A stretch of DNA of 42,500 bases from Mesostigma viride (taxonomy: Eukaryota > Streptophyta > Mesostigmatophyceae > Mesostigmatales > Mesostigmataceae). A model generated the notes under the pieces. The model searched no databases. It saw nothing but the letters and a program-made list of their open reading frames with translations, and was not told where the DNA came from. Positions 18,601-29,400 of the stretch are shown one piece after another (position 1 is the stretch's first letter; each line of letters begins with the position of its first letter). The position numbers were made by a program, and so were the translations under genes. The DNA is taken from positions 5,538,895 to 5,581,394 of the forward strand of contig RPFO01000104.1 of NCBI GenBank assembly GCA_009746045.1, in the 5' to 3' direction.

Positions 18601-18733
18601 GCCGTTGCAACAAGCAGGGCAGCGAGGGGGCACGCGCCAGCTGGCGCATATCAAGACCGCCACCGTGATGGTCGGCCCTGGCGCGGTGAGAGAGCCGCGG
18701 GGCATTGACTTGCGCATGTTTCGGAAGAGCTGA
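12617..18733 (+). CDS. Large low-complexity protein with N-terminal coiled coil, unknown function
   Basis: An uninterrupted 2038-codon frame with ATG at 12617 and TGA at 18731. Residues 1-125 are Pro-rich. About 130-250 form a strongly GC3-biased coiled coil (cores such as QQVADLTDEIGRLRLQL and RLRAGRALYDMERRME). A helical, basic/Trp patch lies near 870-920 (RRTLLLAFAAKVWTLRSLAR). A His-rich segment and a Gly/Asp run are near 1217-1300, and Gly/Ala-rich runs near 1415-1470. The tail is disordered, with diverged DAS-type repeats and six 9-residue SENDNDRGT units at about 1872-1922. I do not recognise a family. In several internal stretches (about 13850-14005, 14890-15110, 16190-16540, 16660-17060) GC at third position is higher in another plus frame that reads as hydrophobic, membrane-like segments. 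The true gene may therefore have introns, and parts of this frame may not be translated. Confidence 0.6.
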   Translation: MVSKVFRWLGRSHRKESRLLADAQVPDTGASFGRPPSSPPPGTADPRRAGVLELQAPEAAEPSDDYIPPPGRTPSREDSPAGDAPPSGPPSYLVSGARVEPHVAATHAWGANCASQVKHTLSSLDPDHRLDAKCRDKLEGILLQCYLQRMDYMGQAQQVADLTDEIGRLRLQLGGAREGWAAEVCALHTMHEADVAAQKQERLRAGRALYDMERRMEGNERLVGDVCQQNVALRAANASLRRQLQEYASGAMVTCERAPGGTAAGDGGGNDQRGRVSIMDGVNSGPGQHRDVDNDLIPQHGEDHLGPSGRPDQDEPAVPAAAHSCLHARASVGRVTAAAHARRGDEPPPPPQSEEAVVRCLSHHLHRRRPHLFHGHSDGHPLFGGHHGSPPHAATTTIVALPLRSADGARSPGQPAESAPGVVLRLPAPGLALPPGVGLPDVGGASGSPEGGCPRHPLGFPLAVTAAGSAAAITVPTPTAPSSHLGHLQGTDGCPLASVTDAPLACQVASSLLLAALTEASRAGERYVATAMELLAPGGGREGEQGGGVDRGTVAGGTFPGPDDEARWAERGRVLGGREAGMKGRHLGGRLGRDKPRERHDPCDQGPCEVSDGQGGAQGPAIPCRQRLMGLLASVAFAFFESEGFAPRGSARTPATRQVSAERHRAAHAAIRDRDGDPCECPAWVAGKGQGVGKGADDTGPAASADARKSHDAGASSQRADTCPFHVWAENLCARFEVALARAAIGMPNNSNMTRVAASRLAGPGALASPLAGGPVAMAGLPPAPCMGTGADYPGVGVPAARPHAAASPTSPSKETVAGPVDALPPSDPPGMDVALSDSVAFAVAALPGDHHGPSERPGELGCLLGAPLPERSRRLLVDGHRRTLLLAFAAKVWTLRSLARSFDDDPECAVELIWRRWGQAADPLTCCVDGVDSDPGIAGGDLGGGAAGDAWEGTGDGVGTLPDVPVASPALAQLPPHRYPPPPPRRGDALVSTVTAGSDGDGTVTCARSPSGDKGTGAAISHIGDPGETPMLPSSSPSKSSAEATREQEHPRVAATAQAPAIAVASTSDASAGDAAPRVVAFTTLPGFLVGGAHLAAPCRVVLQATASGVGWIRQGNVSRPIPPVNRELLPPGATTAGGLPPPVLSLDAVPLPAVQTHGAPSPSVANIAVLQAPVVGNGGRPSRDQAAPTLALGGGCEDLPGDTCRDRGLGRARPQLSLELLNRHNDRHEHALHDHHDYVCNDGHDYGPKGHYGGGEDLYDGYQTHRQFFIGQYIHGHDGGGDSDGDGDGDDDDDDGGAGGSRAHPPWTADLGSVLVIASPAATAGSEGDQWAHLADSFDHTAAARHAQAGMLHHGPGGPGFCAPHGVLGAAPHGLWRTAAHVPAERWLLLPPHPRNALASATAAVGGGSGGSGDQGDNGDAAAAVGGAGGGGDAAAAVGGGAGDIRGGGGAIGAANAGAALPSDALCAGTGGVARRLTYAPAVFSREQLSVEREHRQRHGQGQEQERERGRQQEEDRRHGPLSHRGMGEGAQGAEEVPAASSHDAALGNAGMRNGATPSHAVRGAMPGHGVGYAGGHVSPWVGQRGPGAAMMDSVSSHDLPQRGAVSGVGPGSHGRNFGHAQGEAGWTGERVGSWRASVGHPVMDASISPHAVTPSNSHSPLGDESGGHEGDVGGLSGGGWLYEGDSSSDAATLSHSSASHPGGVYPGNPQNGSGDYSCVDDPGPAGGSGNELFSPRGQQRQRRGGDADASIAGLQRGPYATTPSNASIDIQRDQLSAGGNEGSYASVNDTCKSSLRPGPGRYDMVMTTDASMSTMQDGAYVAATDENNSSSPATQGGAYPGMLDASWLVAVTSEGSGGSGFGDASSVGVSENDNDRGTSENDNDRGMSENDNERGTSESDNERGASENDNDRGTSEKDRGLSAGSIESDNGGEPAYENAWGSQGGDASQVAPNMPKGGMREIGVRRGMGSNGTAAATQRAETVVAEVGGGGEPLQQAGQRGGTRQLAHIKTATVMVGPGAVREPRGIDLRMFRKS
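16446..16515 (+). repeat. GATGGT/GAT microsatellite inside the large frame
   Basis: Runs of GGTGAT and GAT give a Gly/Asp run in the frame of the large protein. In the alternative frame the same bases read as Val/Met (GTGATG). The run sits exactly where the two frames compete, and its length is likely polymorphic. Confidence 0.8.
18226..18385 (+). repeat. 27-bp coding minisatellite (SENDNDRGT), about 6 units
   Basis: Tandem copies of a 27-bp unit with the core GTGAGAACGATAACGATAGG. They stay in frame with the large protein and give acidic/Arg nine-residue repeats. Variants at GAT/GAG and ACG/ATG/GCC are mostly conservative or swap the last residue. The sixth copy is truncated to SEKDRG. Confidence 0.85.
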
Positions 18734-21700
18734 TCAACACGCTGGCATGTTGTGCGCGTGCCACATGTCACAGTTGGGACTTTGCTTGCTGTGCGGATTG
18801 GCACGCTGTCAGACACGGTGTCACAGGCTCATGGCTGGCTGCCGTGCATCATCATTGTCAGCCCTGCGTGGATCCCATCGTTTCCAATGAACATGGGGGG
18901 ATGTAGCTTTTATAAAGCTATAGATAGCTGAACATTGGCACGTACGTGGCAGAGTCCATTTCTTGCGTGGGGAGGCCGGCCCGGACGGACAGCAACGTGA
19001 CAAGAAATAGGACTTATTTGGTTTGGGCCAGGTTTGGCATCTGGTTACTGCAGCTACTTGCCGTCGCTTCGGGTATTCACTACAGGTACCCGACACTTAG
19101 GTAGTAGCTACTGCTACCGCTACCGACAAGGGTCAGCAAGTACCTGCACCAGTGCCGAGTTGGCCGGCGCAGTGCCCATGTACCGCTACCGGGAGAATCG
19201 GCTTGATGGGGTTACCGATGGCGGATGGGTACACCACAGCAGGGACTGGCGCACCGGTGTGGCGCCCTCAAGGATATTTGGGCACGACATCTAGCCCTGT
19301 GTATGGACCTGTGTATTGAATTGCCAGGTTAAGAAGTAAGTTCATATATCATGAGAACTAGTTTCATAATTATCAAAGTTATGATCTACTAGGGCGAATA
19401 CTCGATGAGCGTCACGGCGGTCCTGATGGATGTCTGTTAGAAGTAGGCTCACCTAGGCCAGGCTGTCGAGCAGGCGCTGTGCCACTTGGGCCGGGCGGCC
19501 GGTGGTATACCTGCACAGTTAGTATACCCGAACGGTACCCGTATATACCGATACCGGGGCAGGGGCCCTGACTAAGGTACCGTACCCGTACTAGTTGTAC
19601 CGGCCTTCTCGTGCAAGTGTCAGCAAGTACCTGTATTATTACCATGTTAGCCAGCGAAAAAGAACAAAACACAGACACGTAGTGCAATGTGAGCGGAATG
19701 ATGGAGGAAGGTGAGAGGGGGACATCGTATTGAATGTGTAGGCATTGAGGCAGCCGAAGCGTCCCATCCCCGGGTACATTCGTGGCTTTCAAAAAAGCCA
19801 CAAACTGCGTGGAAGAGGAAAATGCAGGAACGATGAGTATGATCCTGAAAACGAGCTAGGTTGAGGAAATGCGGAGAGGAAGTGCCGGCCGCTGAAACGA
19901 TTCCGATGGAACTATGGGTTTCACCGACATGAGGCGGTGCAGCTGACTATCTCTATGGTGTCGTGTGTGACCGGGAGTGCCGGTTCACGTGCGCACTCAT
20001 CGGACTAGCCTGACGACATGTGTGCTTGGTTGCCCACGGCTGAAATCCTCTTGCCCGTCATGCAAAGGCCACGCCTCCTAGCCGAAAACGAACTATATTC
20101 AACCATGCAATCTAATATCAAGGAGACAACCAGCGCAGGCCAGAAATCGGGAGAATCCGGACCATGGTAGCTCGAGCCTGCCGTTATCTTGTCCGCGTGT
20201 TCGAGTCGTTCAGGATGATGAAGATGAATGGTGATGGAAATGTGTATCCTTGTGCATTGAAATTATGGCTGGCTGACGTGTACAACGACTAGATGACCTA
20301 GACGGTGGGGCCGGAAACAGCATGCTTGATCAGGGCGTGTGTTTCAAGCCTAACTGGCCGGGAGTGTCTAGTGGTTATGTTTGCATAAATTTCTGGACAC
20401 GCATGCACTGGTGCCAAGCAGTATCAACTGGTGCAGTGCAGGGAGATCCCATGGATGCATGCCCAGGGCATTGGGTCTACCCCCATGAAACATAGCGCAT
20501 GAACTTGGCATATACCTTATCAAAGAGACAACCTTATATTCACTCTCCCTACACCAGCCAGGCAATATTATAAAATACTGGTTCTGGTTGTAAGGTCTGT
20601 AACTCAGTATTCAGGGCAGCCTCTACCTTGCATCTTGTAGAGACTTGTCCAGATAATGATAATGGTGTACTGCCGATGCCTTGGTAGCAAGGCACCTGAT
20701 TAGGAAAGCCCGTTCTGGATGGCTTTGAAAGAGCCATTTACTAGTGAGCTGCCATCATCTGTATGACCAGGCACTGTCAGAGCACAATGGGAAGGCACAA
20801 ATTGTGCCAAGTGAGTGTCTAGTAGTACATGCAAAAAAAATTATAAAAATTCCATCTGCTCAAAGATGCTTTTCCAGGATCAGCAACAACCTTAACATGC
20901 ATGCTTTTAAAGGCTTAGCAATAACCCCTTCTTCAATGGCTTTTTATAGGGAAAAGCCTAACCTCTTCAGATGCTTTTGAAGGCTAAGCAATAACCTCTT
21001 CCTTGTGCTTCCCTGGGTGAAGCAGGAGGAACCCCCAGGCTGGCCGGACTGAACCCATCATGGGTTGTTCGCTCGTTAAAATTAATCCAGTGAGATGCAG
21101 GTCACGGACATACTTGGCCGCCGACCTCATGGCAGGCAATGCCGTAGCCAGCCAGGTGTAGAATAAAACCATGATGCTTTATATATTTGGAAAGCAACCA
21201 AACCATTCACATTTAATTTCAAAAGACATCGACAAGAATACAAGTGTTGTCTAGTCGTATAATGTCGTACTTGTGCGTCACTGTCCAAATAAGGCTAAGC
21301 GGTTCTTGATAACCTAGCAGGCCTCGGGTGACGCCACACTGCTCCGCTTGGCTTACGGCTGGCAGTGTCCTTTAGCGCCCCCTATCCTGTCTACCTATCC
21401 CGCTTACCCCAGCTATGGCTCACTGGCCAACGACGACCGGGTTCCCTCCCGAGTCTCGCCCACAATACACACATCATCTTGACGAAACAAAACAGTTATC
21501 ACTTCCGTCAACCAATCTCATGACAATTACTCATTGCAACCACTCTCGGGGGCTGCTCCGGATTGTTCCACTATTAAACCCCTTGACGACAACACCAAGT
21601 TGTGAGGGAGAGTAACGAGCAAACAACGACCACCATGGCGGCTGCTGTGCTCCTAAATACCTCCAAAAATCCCGGCATCCATGCGCTGTCGCATTTGCCA

Positions 21701-23204
21701 GCAAGCCGCCTGACGTGCAGTTAGACTGCCAGCAACATGCAGAGCAAGTCTGTTCGACAGCCACGTGCGAGCCAGCACACCGCACACTACGATCTGCGTA
21801 TCTAGCTTTGTCAGATGGACTGAACATCATTCCGTCTGGACAATACAAAAGATTCATAACTGCCAAATGTCACGCACCGGAATATTGCGCAAGCGCCACC
21901 AAGGCTTTGCGCCCCAAAGTCTTGCGCCTGAACCTAAGTCAGGTCACCTAAGACTGTCACTCTAGAAATTCAGACCTTTCCGGCGCGGCGCTCCACACCG
22001 GCCCAAGGAACAAAGCCTGCGGCCTACTGAATCGGAACCAACCAAACGTCGGTAACGATTCCGATTACGGCAACCGCGTAACTTCTTGAGTGCACGGACG
22101 TAAATGATCACGGACGTGACAGGGCATGTATGACTAAAAACTTCGCCATTAAGTGCCCCGAAGGGCACTTGAAGCTAAAGGGCACAGTGCTGTCCACTGA
22201 GGCAGCGAAGAACCAATCAGTGAACATGTGACGTCGAACGTTACACCTTGGTCCGTGCAGTAAGAGGGCGCGTGGAGCCTGCGGAACCGATCGGTGACAA
22301 GGAGACAAGATGTGGCAAGGGAATACAGCAAGGGGGGTTATGAGAAGAAATGTGGCAAGGGAGAGCTGTGGCAAGGGGCATGAAGTGATAGGGGTGGCAA
22401 GGGATATTAAGGGATAGAGGTGGCAAGGGAGTAGAGGTACAAAGGGGGATTAGGGGATAGAGGGGACATGGCAAGGGGATAGAGATTCGAAGTCGTCAGC
22501 ATACAGGATGTTCACGAAAGGATCACGGGGGTTGCTTCTGGCCAGAACATACTGGTGACGTAGTAGTCAGCAACGCAGCCAGTCACTTATACTTCTGGGA
22601 ATGTAGTGCACCAGGGATTTATCCTGTACATAAGCATCAACGTGTGCTCAGGCCTGCGCAGGCTTACTGGGGAGAGGACGTCCGGTGGCCCTCTCATTAA
22701 AGAACCGCACGCGAATAACCAGACTTCTCTCACCACTCTCCGCTGACTTCTCTCACAACGTTCAGATTATCATCGCATACCCACTGCATAACCCACGCAG
22801 TTGCAGGCTAACTTAAGACGTATCTGATGCTGACTGCTGGGGACAAAGGCATGCTGCGTTGCTGTGCTGACCTCACAACGCGACTCTGCTGACTGCCATG
22901 TGGGGTCACCAGCTGGCCATGAAGGGAGTCTGCCATGTATGCGGCCTGGGAAAAGTGACCCATGGATCAAGGGGATAAACCACCCACCTGCCACACATTC
23001 TCCTGCCACCCACCGCTGCATCGCTGAGACACAGCAGCGAGGCGGGACCGGCATCATTCGTTTCCGCTCACCACTGCGCTTGTAGCCAGATACGCCAACC
23101 GTAATCATGCCCTCCCTCGCATACTAGCAAACGAAAAGGGGGAATTCCTTTGGCATACTGGTATAGACAGAGAGGAGAGGAAGGGCACCCAGGGGCTGCT
23201 GCGA
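18734..23204. other. Unassigned intergenic or intronic region
   Basis: About 4.5 kb with no gene I can support. Features seen: a dispersed short motif (CAGCAAGTACCTG with surrounding GTACCG/TACCGCTACC words) at about 19085-19200 and 19500-19640; imperfect direct repeats around GATGCTTTT...AAGGCTTAGCAATAACC at 20865-21005; and degenerate purine-rich GTGGCAAGGG/GATAGAGG repeats at 22310-22490. Minus-strand frames such as 20984-21172 and 22770-23108 are short and not recognisable. If the large intron of the Ser/Pro-rich gene ends in this region, its next exon is hidden here. Confidence 0.4.
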
Positions 23205-23255
23205 CGCTGCGCACATAATTGTATGACCCATACACCTGCACTCCCCACACAAGCT
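23205..23255 (-). pseudogene. Echo of the Ser/Pro-rich gene's exon 3' edge beyond the giant array
   Basis: Plus-strand 23205-23233 matches 38221-38249 at 24 of 29 positions, including 13 identical bases CGCTGCGCACATA at the exon boundary. In gene orientation it reads VYGSYNYVRS, against STYGSSSYVRS at the end of the true exon, in the same frame. It is preceded by an AG (GGGAGTGCAG). The true donor GTACGT is replaced by TCGCAG. It is followed by a degenerate version of the 28-bp unit. It lies about 15 kb downstream of the true exon edge, on the other side of the array. Confidence 0.6.
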
Positions 23256-23433
23256 GGCATACAGGCAAACAAGCGAGGCACTGTTTCGTTGCTTACACAC
23301 GTGCCGTTGCACCCCTAGCTGGAGAATCCAACTGTGCCCATGCGCGCCCAACCTCAAACTGGCATCCTGGTATACAAAAAGAGAGGATGAACCACACACA
23401 TGCGCAGATGCGCTCCCTACACACGCGGGCACA
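23240..23433 (-). repeat. Degenerate left border of the 28-bp array
   Basis: Scattered, strongly diverged or longer versions of the array unit. Examples are words such as CTGGCATACAGGCAAACAAG, GGTATACAAAAAGAGAGG and TATAGACAGAGAGGAGAGG (23163). They suggest an older, non-homogenised edge of the array. Confidence 0.45.
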
Positions 23434-26400
23434 CTATCATATACAAAGAGAACAGGCACCTTTAGCATACACAAAGAGAACAGGCACCTTTAGCATATAC
23501 AAAGAGAACAGGCACCTTTAGCATACACAAAGAGAACAGGCACCTTTAGCACATACAAAGAGAACAGGCACCTTTAGCATACACAAAGAGAACAGGCACC
23601 TTTAGCATATACAAAGAGAACAGGCACCTTTAGCACATACAAAGAGAACAGGCACCTTTAGCACATACAAAGAGAACAGGCACCTTTAGCACATACAAAG
23701 AGAACAGGGACCTTTAGCATACACAAAGAGAACAGGCACCTTTAGCATAAACAAAGAGAACAGGCACCTTTAGCATACACAAAGAGAACAGGCACCTTTA
23801 GCATACACAAAGAGAACAGGCACCTTTAGCACATACAAAGAGAACAGGCACCTTTAGCATACACAAAGAGAACAGCCACCTTGAGCACATACAAAGAGAA
23901 CAGGCACCTTTAGCATACACAAAGAGAACAGGCACCTTTAGCACACACAAAGAGAACAGGAACCTTTAGCATACACAAAGAGAACAGGCACCGTTAGCAT
24001 ACACAAAGAGAACAGGCACCTTTAGCATATACAAAGAGAACAGGCACCTTTAGCATACACAAAGAGAACAGGCACCTTTAGCATATACAAAGAGAACAGG
24101 CACCTTTAGCATACACAAAGAGAACAGCCACCTTGAGCACATACAAAGAGAACAGGCACCTTTAGCATACACAAAGAGAACAGGCACCTTTAGCATATAC
24201 AAAGAGAACAGGCACCTTTAGCATACACAAAGAGAACAGGCACCTTTAGCATACACAAAGAGAACAGGCACCTTTAGCATATACAAAGAGAACAGGAACC
24301 TTTAGCATACACAAAGAGAACAGGCACCTGTAGCACATACAAAGAGAACAGGCACCTTTAGCATACATAAAGAGAACAGGCACCTTAAGCACACACAAAG
24401 AGAACAGGCACCTTTAGCATACACAAAGAGAACAGGCACCTTTAGCATACACAAAGAGAACAGGCACCTTTAGCATACACAAAGAGAACAGGCACCTTTA
24501 GCATACACAAAGAGAACAGGCACCTTTAGCATACACAAAGAGAACAGGCACCTTTAGCACATACAAAGAGAACAGGCACCTTTAGCATACACAAAGAGAA
24601 CAGGCACCTTTAGCATACACAAAGAGAACAGGCACCTTTAGCATATACAAAGAGAACAGGCACCTTTAGCATACACAAAGAGAACAAGCACCTTTAGCAT
24701 ATACAAAGAGAACAGGCACCTTTAGCATATACAAAGAGAACAGGCACCTTTAGCATACACAAAGAGAACGGGCACCTTTAGCATACACAAAGAGAACATG
24801 CACCTTTAGCATACACAAAGAGAACAGGCACCTTTAGCATACACAAAGAGAAGAGGCACCTTTAGCATACACAAAGAGAACAGGCACCTTTAGCATACAC
24901 AAAGAGAACAGGCACCTTTAGCATACACAAAGAGAACAGCCACCTTTAGCATACACAAAGAGAACAGGCACCTTTAGCATATACAAAGAGAACAGGCACC
25001 TTTAGCATACACAAAGAGAACATGAACCTTCAGCATACACAAAGAGAACAGCCACCTTGAGCACATACAAAGAGAACAGGCACCTTTAGCATACACAAAG
25101 AGAACAGGCACCTTCAGCATATACAAAGAGAACAGGCACCTTTAGCATACACAAAGAGAACAGGCACCTTTAGCATATACAAAGAGAACACGCACCTTTA
25201 GCATACACAAAGAGAACAGGCACCTTTAGCATATACAAAGAGAACGGGCACCTTTAGCATACACAAAGAGAACAGGCACCTTTAGCATATACAAAGAGAA
25301 CAGGCACCTTCAGCATATATAAAGAGAACAGGCACCTTTAGCATATACAAAGAGAACAGGCACCTTTAGCATACACAAAGAGAACAGGAACCTTTAGCAC
25401 ACACAAAGAGAACAGGCACCTTTAGCATACACAAAGAGAACAAGCATCTTTAGCATACACAAAGAGAACAGGCACCTTTAGCATAAACAAAGAGAACAGG
25501 AACCTTTAGCACACACAAAGAGAACAGGCACCTTTAGCATACACAAAGAGAACAGGCACCTTTAGCACACACAAAGAGAACAGGCACCTTTAGCATACAC
25601 AAAGAGAACAGGCACCTTTAGCACATACAAAGAGAACAGGAACCTTTAGCACACACAAAGAGAACAGGCACCTTTAGCATACACAAAGAGAACAGGCACC
25701 TTTAGCACACACAAAGAGAACAGGCACCTTTAGCATACACAAAGAGAACAGGCACCTTTAGCATACACAAAGAGAACAGGCACCTTTAGCATACACAAAG
25801 AGAACAGGCACCTTTAGCACATACAAAGAGAACAGGCACCTTTAGCATACACAAAGAGAACAGGCACCTTTAGCACATACAAAGAGAACAGGCACCTTTA
25901 GCATACACAAAGAGAACAGGCACCTTTAGCACATACAAAGAGAACAGGCACCTTTAGCATATACAAAGAGAACAGGCACCTTTAGCATACACAAAGAGAA
26001 CAGGCACCTTTAGCATACACAAAGAGAACAGGCACCTTTAGCATACACAAAGAGAACAGGCACCTTTAGCATACACAAAGAGAACAGGCACCTTTAGCAT
26101 ACACAAAGAGAACAGGCACCTTTAGCATACACAAAGAGAACAGGCACCTTTAGCATACACAAAGAGAACAGGCACCTTTAGCATACACAAAGAGAACAGG
26201 CACCTTTAGCATACACAAAGAGAACAGGCACCTTTAGCATAACAAAGAGAACAGGCACCTTTAGCATATACAAAGAGAACAGGCACCTTTAGCATACACA
26301 AAGAGAACAGGCACCTTTAGCACATACAAAGAGAACAGGCACCTTTAGCATACACAAAGAGAACAGGCACCTTTAGCACATACAAAGAGAACAGGCACCT

Positions 26401-29400
26401 TTAGCACATACAAAGAGAACAGGCACCTTTAGCATACACAAAGAGAACAGGCACCTTAAGCATATACAAAGAGAACAGGCACCTTTAGCATATACAAAGA
26501 GAACAGGCACCTTTAGCATACACAAAGAGAACAGGCACCTTTAGCATACACAAAGAGAACAGGCACCTTTAGCATACACAAAGAGAACAGGCACCTTTAG
26601 CATACACAAAGAGAACAGGCACCTTCAGCATAAACAAAGAGAACAGGCACCTTTAGCATACACAAAGAGAACAGGCACCTTTAGCATACACAAAGAGAAC
26701 AGGCACCTTCAGCATACACAAAGAGAACAGGCACCTTTAGCATACACAAAGAGAACAGGCACCTTTAGCACATACAAAGAGAACAGGCACCTTTAGCACA
26801 TACAAAGAGAACAGGCACCTTCAGCATACACAAAGAGAACGGGCACCTTTAGCATATACAAAGAGAACAGCCACCTTTAGCATACACAAAGAGAACAGGC
26901 ACCTTTAGCACACACAAAGAGAACAGGAACCTTTAGCATACACAAAGAGAACAGGCACCTTTAGCATACACAAAGAGAACAGGCACCTTTAGCATATACA
27001 AAGAGAACAGGCACCTTTAGCATACACAAAGAGAACAGGCACCTTTAGCATATACAAAGAGAACAGGCACCTTTAGCATACACAAAGAGAACAGCCACCT
27101 TGAGCACATACAAAGAGAACAGGCACCTTTAGCATACACAAAGAGAACAGGCACCTTTAGCATATACAAAGAGAACAGGCACCTTTAGCATACACAAAGA
27201 GAACAGGCACCTTTAGCATACACAAAGAGAACAGGCACCTTTAGCATATACAAAGAGAACAGGCACCTTTAGCATACACAAAGAGAACAGGCACCTTTAG
27301 CATATACAAAGAGAACAGGCACCTTTAGCATACACAAAGAGAACAGGCACCTTTAGCATATACAAAGAGAACAGGCACCTTTAGCATATACAAAGAGAAC
27401 AGGCACCTTTAGCATACACAAAGAGAACAGGCACCTTTAGCACATACAAAGAGAACAGGCACCTTTAGCATACACAAAGAGAACAGGCACCTTTAGCATA
27501 CACAAAGAGAACAGGCACCTTTAGCATACACAAAGAGAACAGGCACCTTTAGCATACACAAAGAGAACAGGCACCTTTAGCATACACAAAGAGAACAGGC
27601 ACCTTTAGCATACACAAAGAGAACAGGCACCTTTAGCATACACAAAGAGAACAGGCACCTTTAGCATACACAAAGAGAACAGGCACCTTTAGCATACACA
27701 AAGAGAACAGGCACCTTTAGCATACACAAAGAGAACAGGCACCTTTAGCATACACAAAGAGAACAGGCACCTTTAGCATACACAAAGAGAACAGGCACCT
27801 TTAGCATACACAAAGAGAACAGGCACCTTTAGCATACACAAAGAGAACAGGCACCTTTAGCATATACAAAGAGAACAGGCACCTTTAGCATACACAAAGA
27901 GAACAGGCACCTTTAGCATATACAAAGAGAACAGGCACCTTTAGCATACACAAAGAGAACAGGCACCTTTAGCATACACAAAGAGAACAGGCACCTTTAG
28001 CATACACAAAGAGAACAGGCACCTTTAGCATACACAAAGAGAACAGGCACCTTTAGCATACAAAGAGAACAGGCACCTTTAGCATACACAAAGAGAACAG
28101 GCACCTTTAGCATACACAAAGAGAACAGGCACCTTTAGCATACACAAAGAGAACAGGCACCTTTAGCACATACAAAGAGAACAGGCACCTTTAGCATACA
28201 CAAAGAGAACAGGCACCTTTAGCATACACAAAGAGAACAGGCACCTTTAGCATACACAAAGAGAACAGGCACCTTTAGCATACACAAAGAGAACAGGCAC
28301 CTTTAGCATACACAAAGAGAACAGGCACCTTTAGCATACACAAAGAGAACAGGCACCTTTAGCATACACAAAGAGAACAGGCACCTTTAGCATACACAAA
28401 GAGAACAGGCACCTTTAGCATACACAAAGAGAACAGGCACCTTTAGCATACACAAAGAGAACAGGCACCTTTAGCATACACAAAGAGAACAGGCACCTTT
28501 AGCATACACAAAGAGAACAGGCACCTTTAGCATACACAAAGAGAACAGGCACCTTTAGCATACACAAAGAGAACAGGCACCTTTAGCATACACAAAGAGA
28601 ACAGGCACCTTTAGCATATACAAAGAGAACAGGCACCTTTAGCATACACAAAGAGAACAGGCACCTTTAGCATACACAAAGAGAACAGGCACCTTTAGCA
28701 TACACAAAGAGAACAGGCACCTTTAGCATACACAAAGAGAACAGGCACCTTTAGCATACACAAAGAGAACAGGCACCTTTAGCATACACAAAGAGAACAG
28801 GCACCTTTAGCATATACAAAGAGAACAGGCACCTTTAGCATACACAAAGAGAACAGGCACCTTTAGCATACACAAAGAGAACAGGCACCTTTAGCATACA
28901 CAAAGAGAACAGGCACCTTTAGCATACACAAAGAGAACAGGCACCTTTAGCATACACAAAGAGAACAGGCACCTTTAGCATACACAAAGAGAACAGGCAC
29001 CTTTAGCATACACAAAGAGAACAGGCACCTTTAGCATACACAAAGAGAACAGGCACCTTTAGCATACACAAAGAGAACAGGCACCTTTAGCATACACAAA
29101 GAGAACAGGCACCTTTAGCATACACAAAGAGAACAGGCACCTTTAGCATACACAAAGAGAACAGGCACCTTTAGCATACACAAAGAGAACAGGCACCTTT
29201 AGCATACACAAAGAGAACAGGCACCTTTAGCATACACAAAGAGAACAGGCACCTTTAGCATAACAAAGAGAACAGGCACCTTTAGCATACACAAAGAGAA
29301 CAGGCACCTTTAGCATACACAAAGAGAACAGGCACCTTTAGCATACACAAAGAGAACAGGCACCTTTAGCATACACAAAGAGAACAGGCACCTTTAGCAT

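Noticed and set aside
20984-21172. Small minus-strand gene (AAKYVRDLHLTGLIL)
   Set aside because: It looks mildly protein-like but is only 62 codons, with no motif or neighbouring exon to support it.
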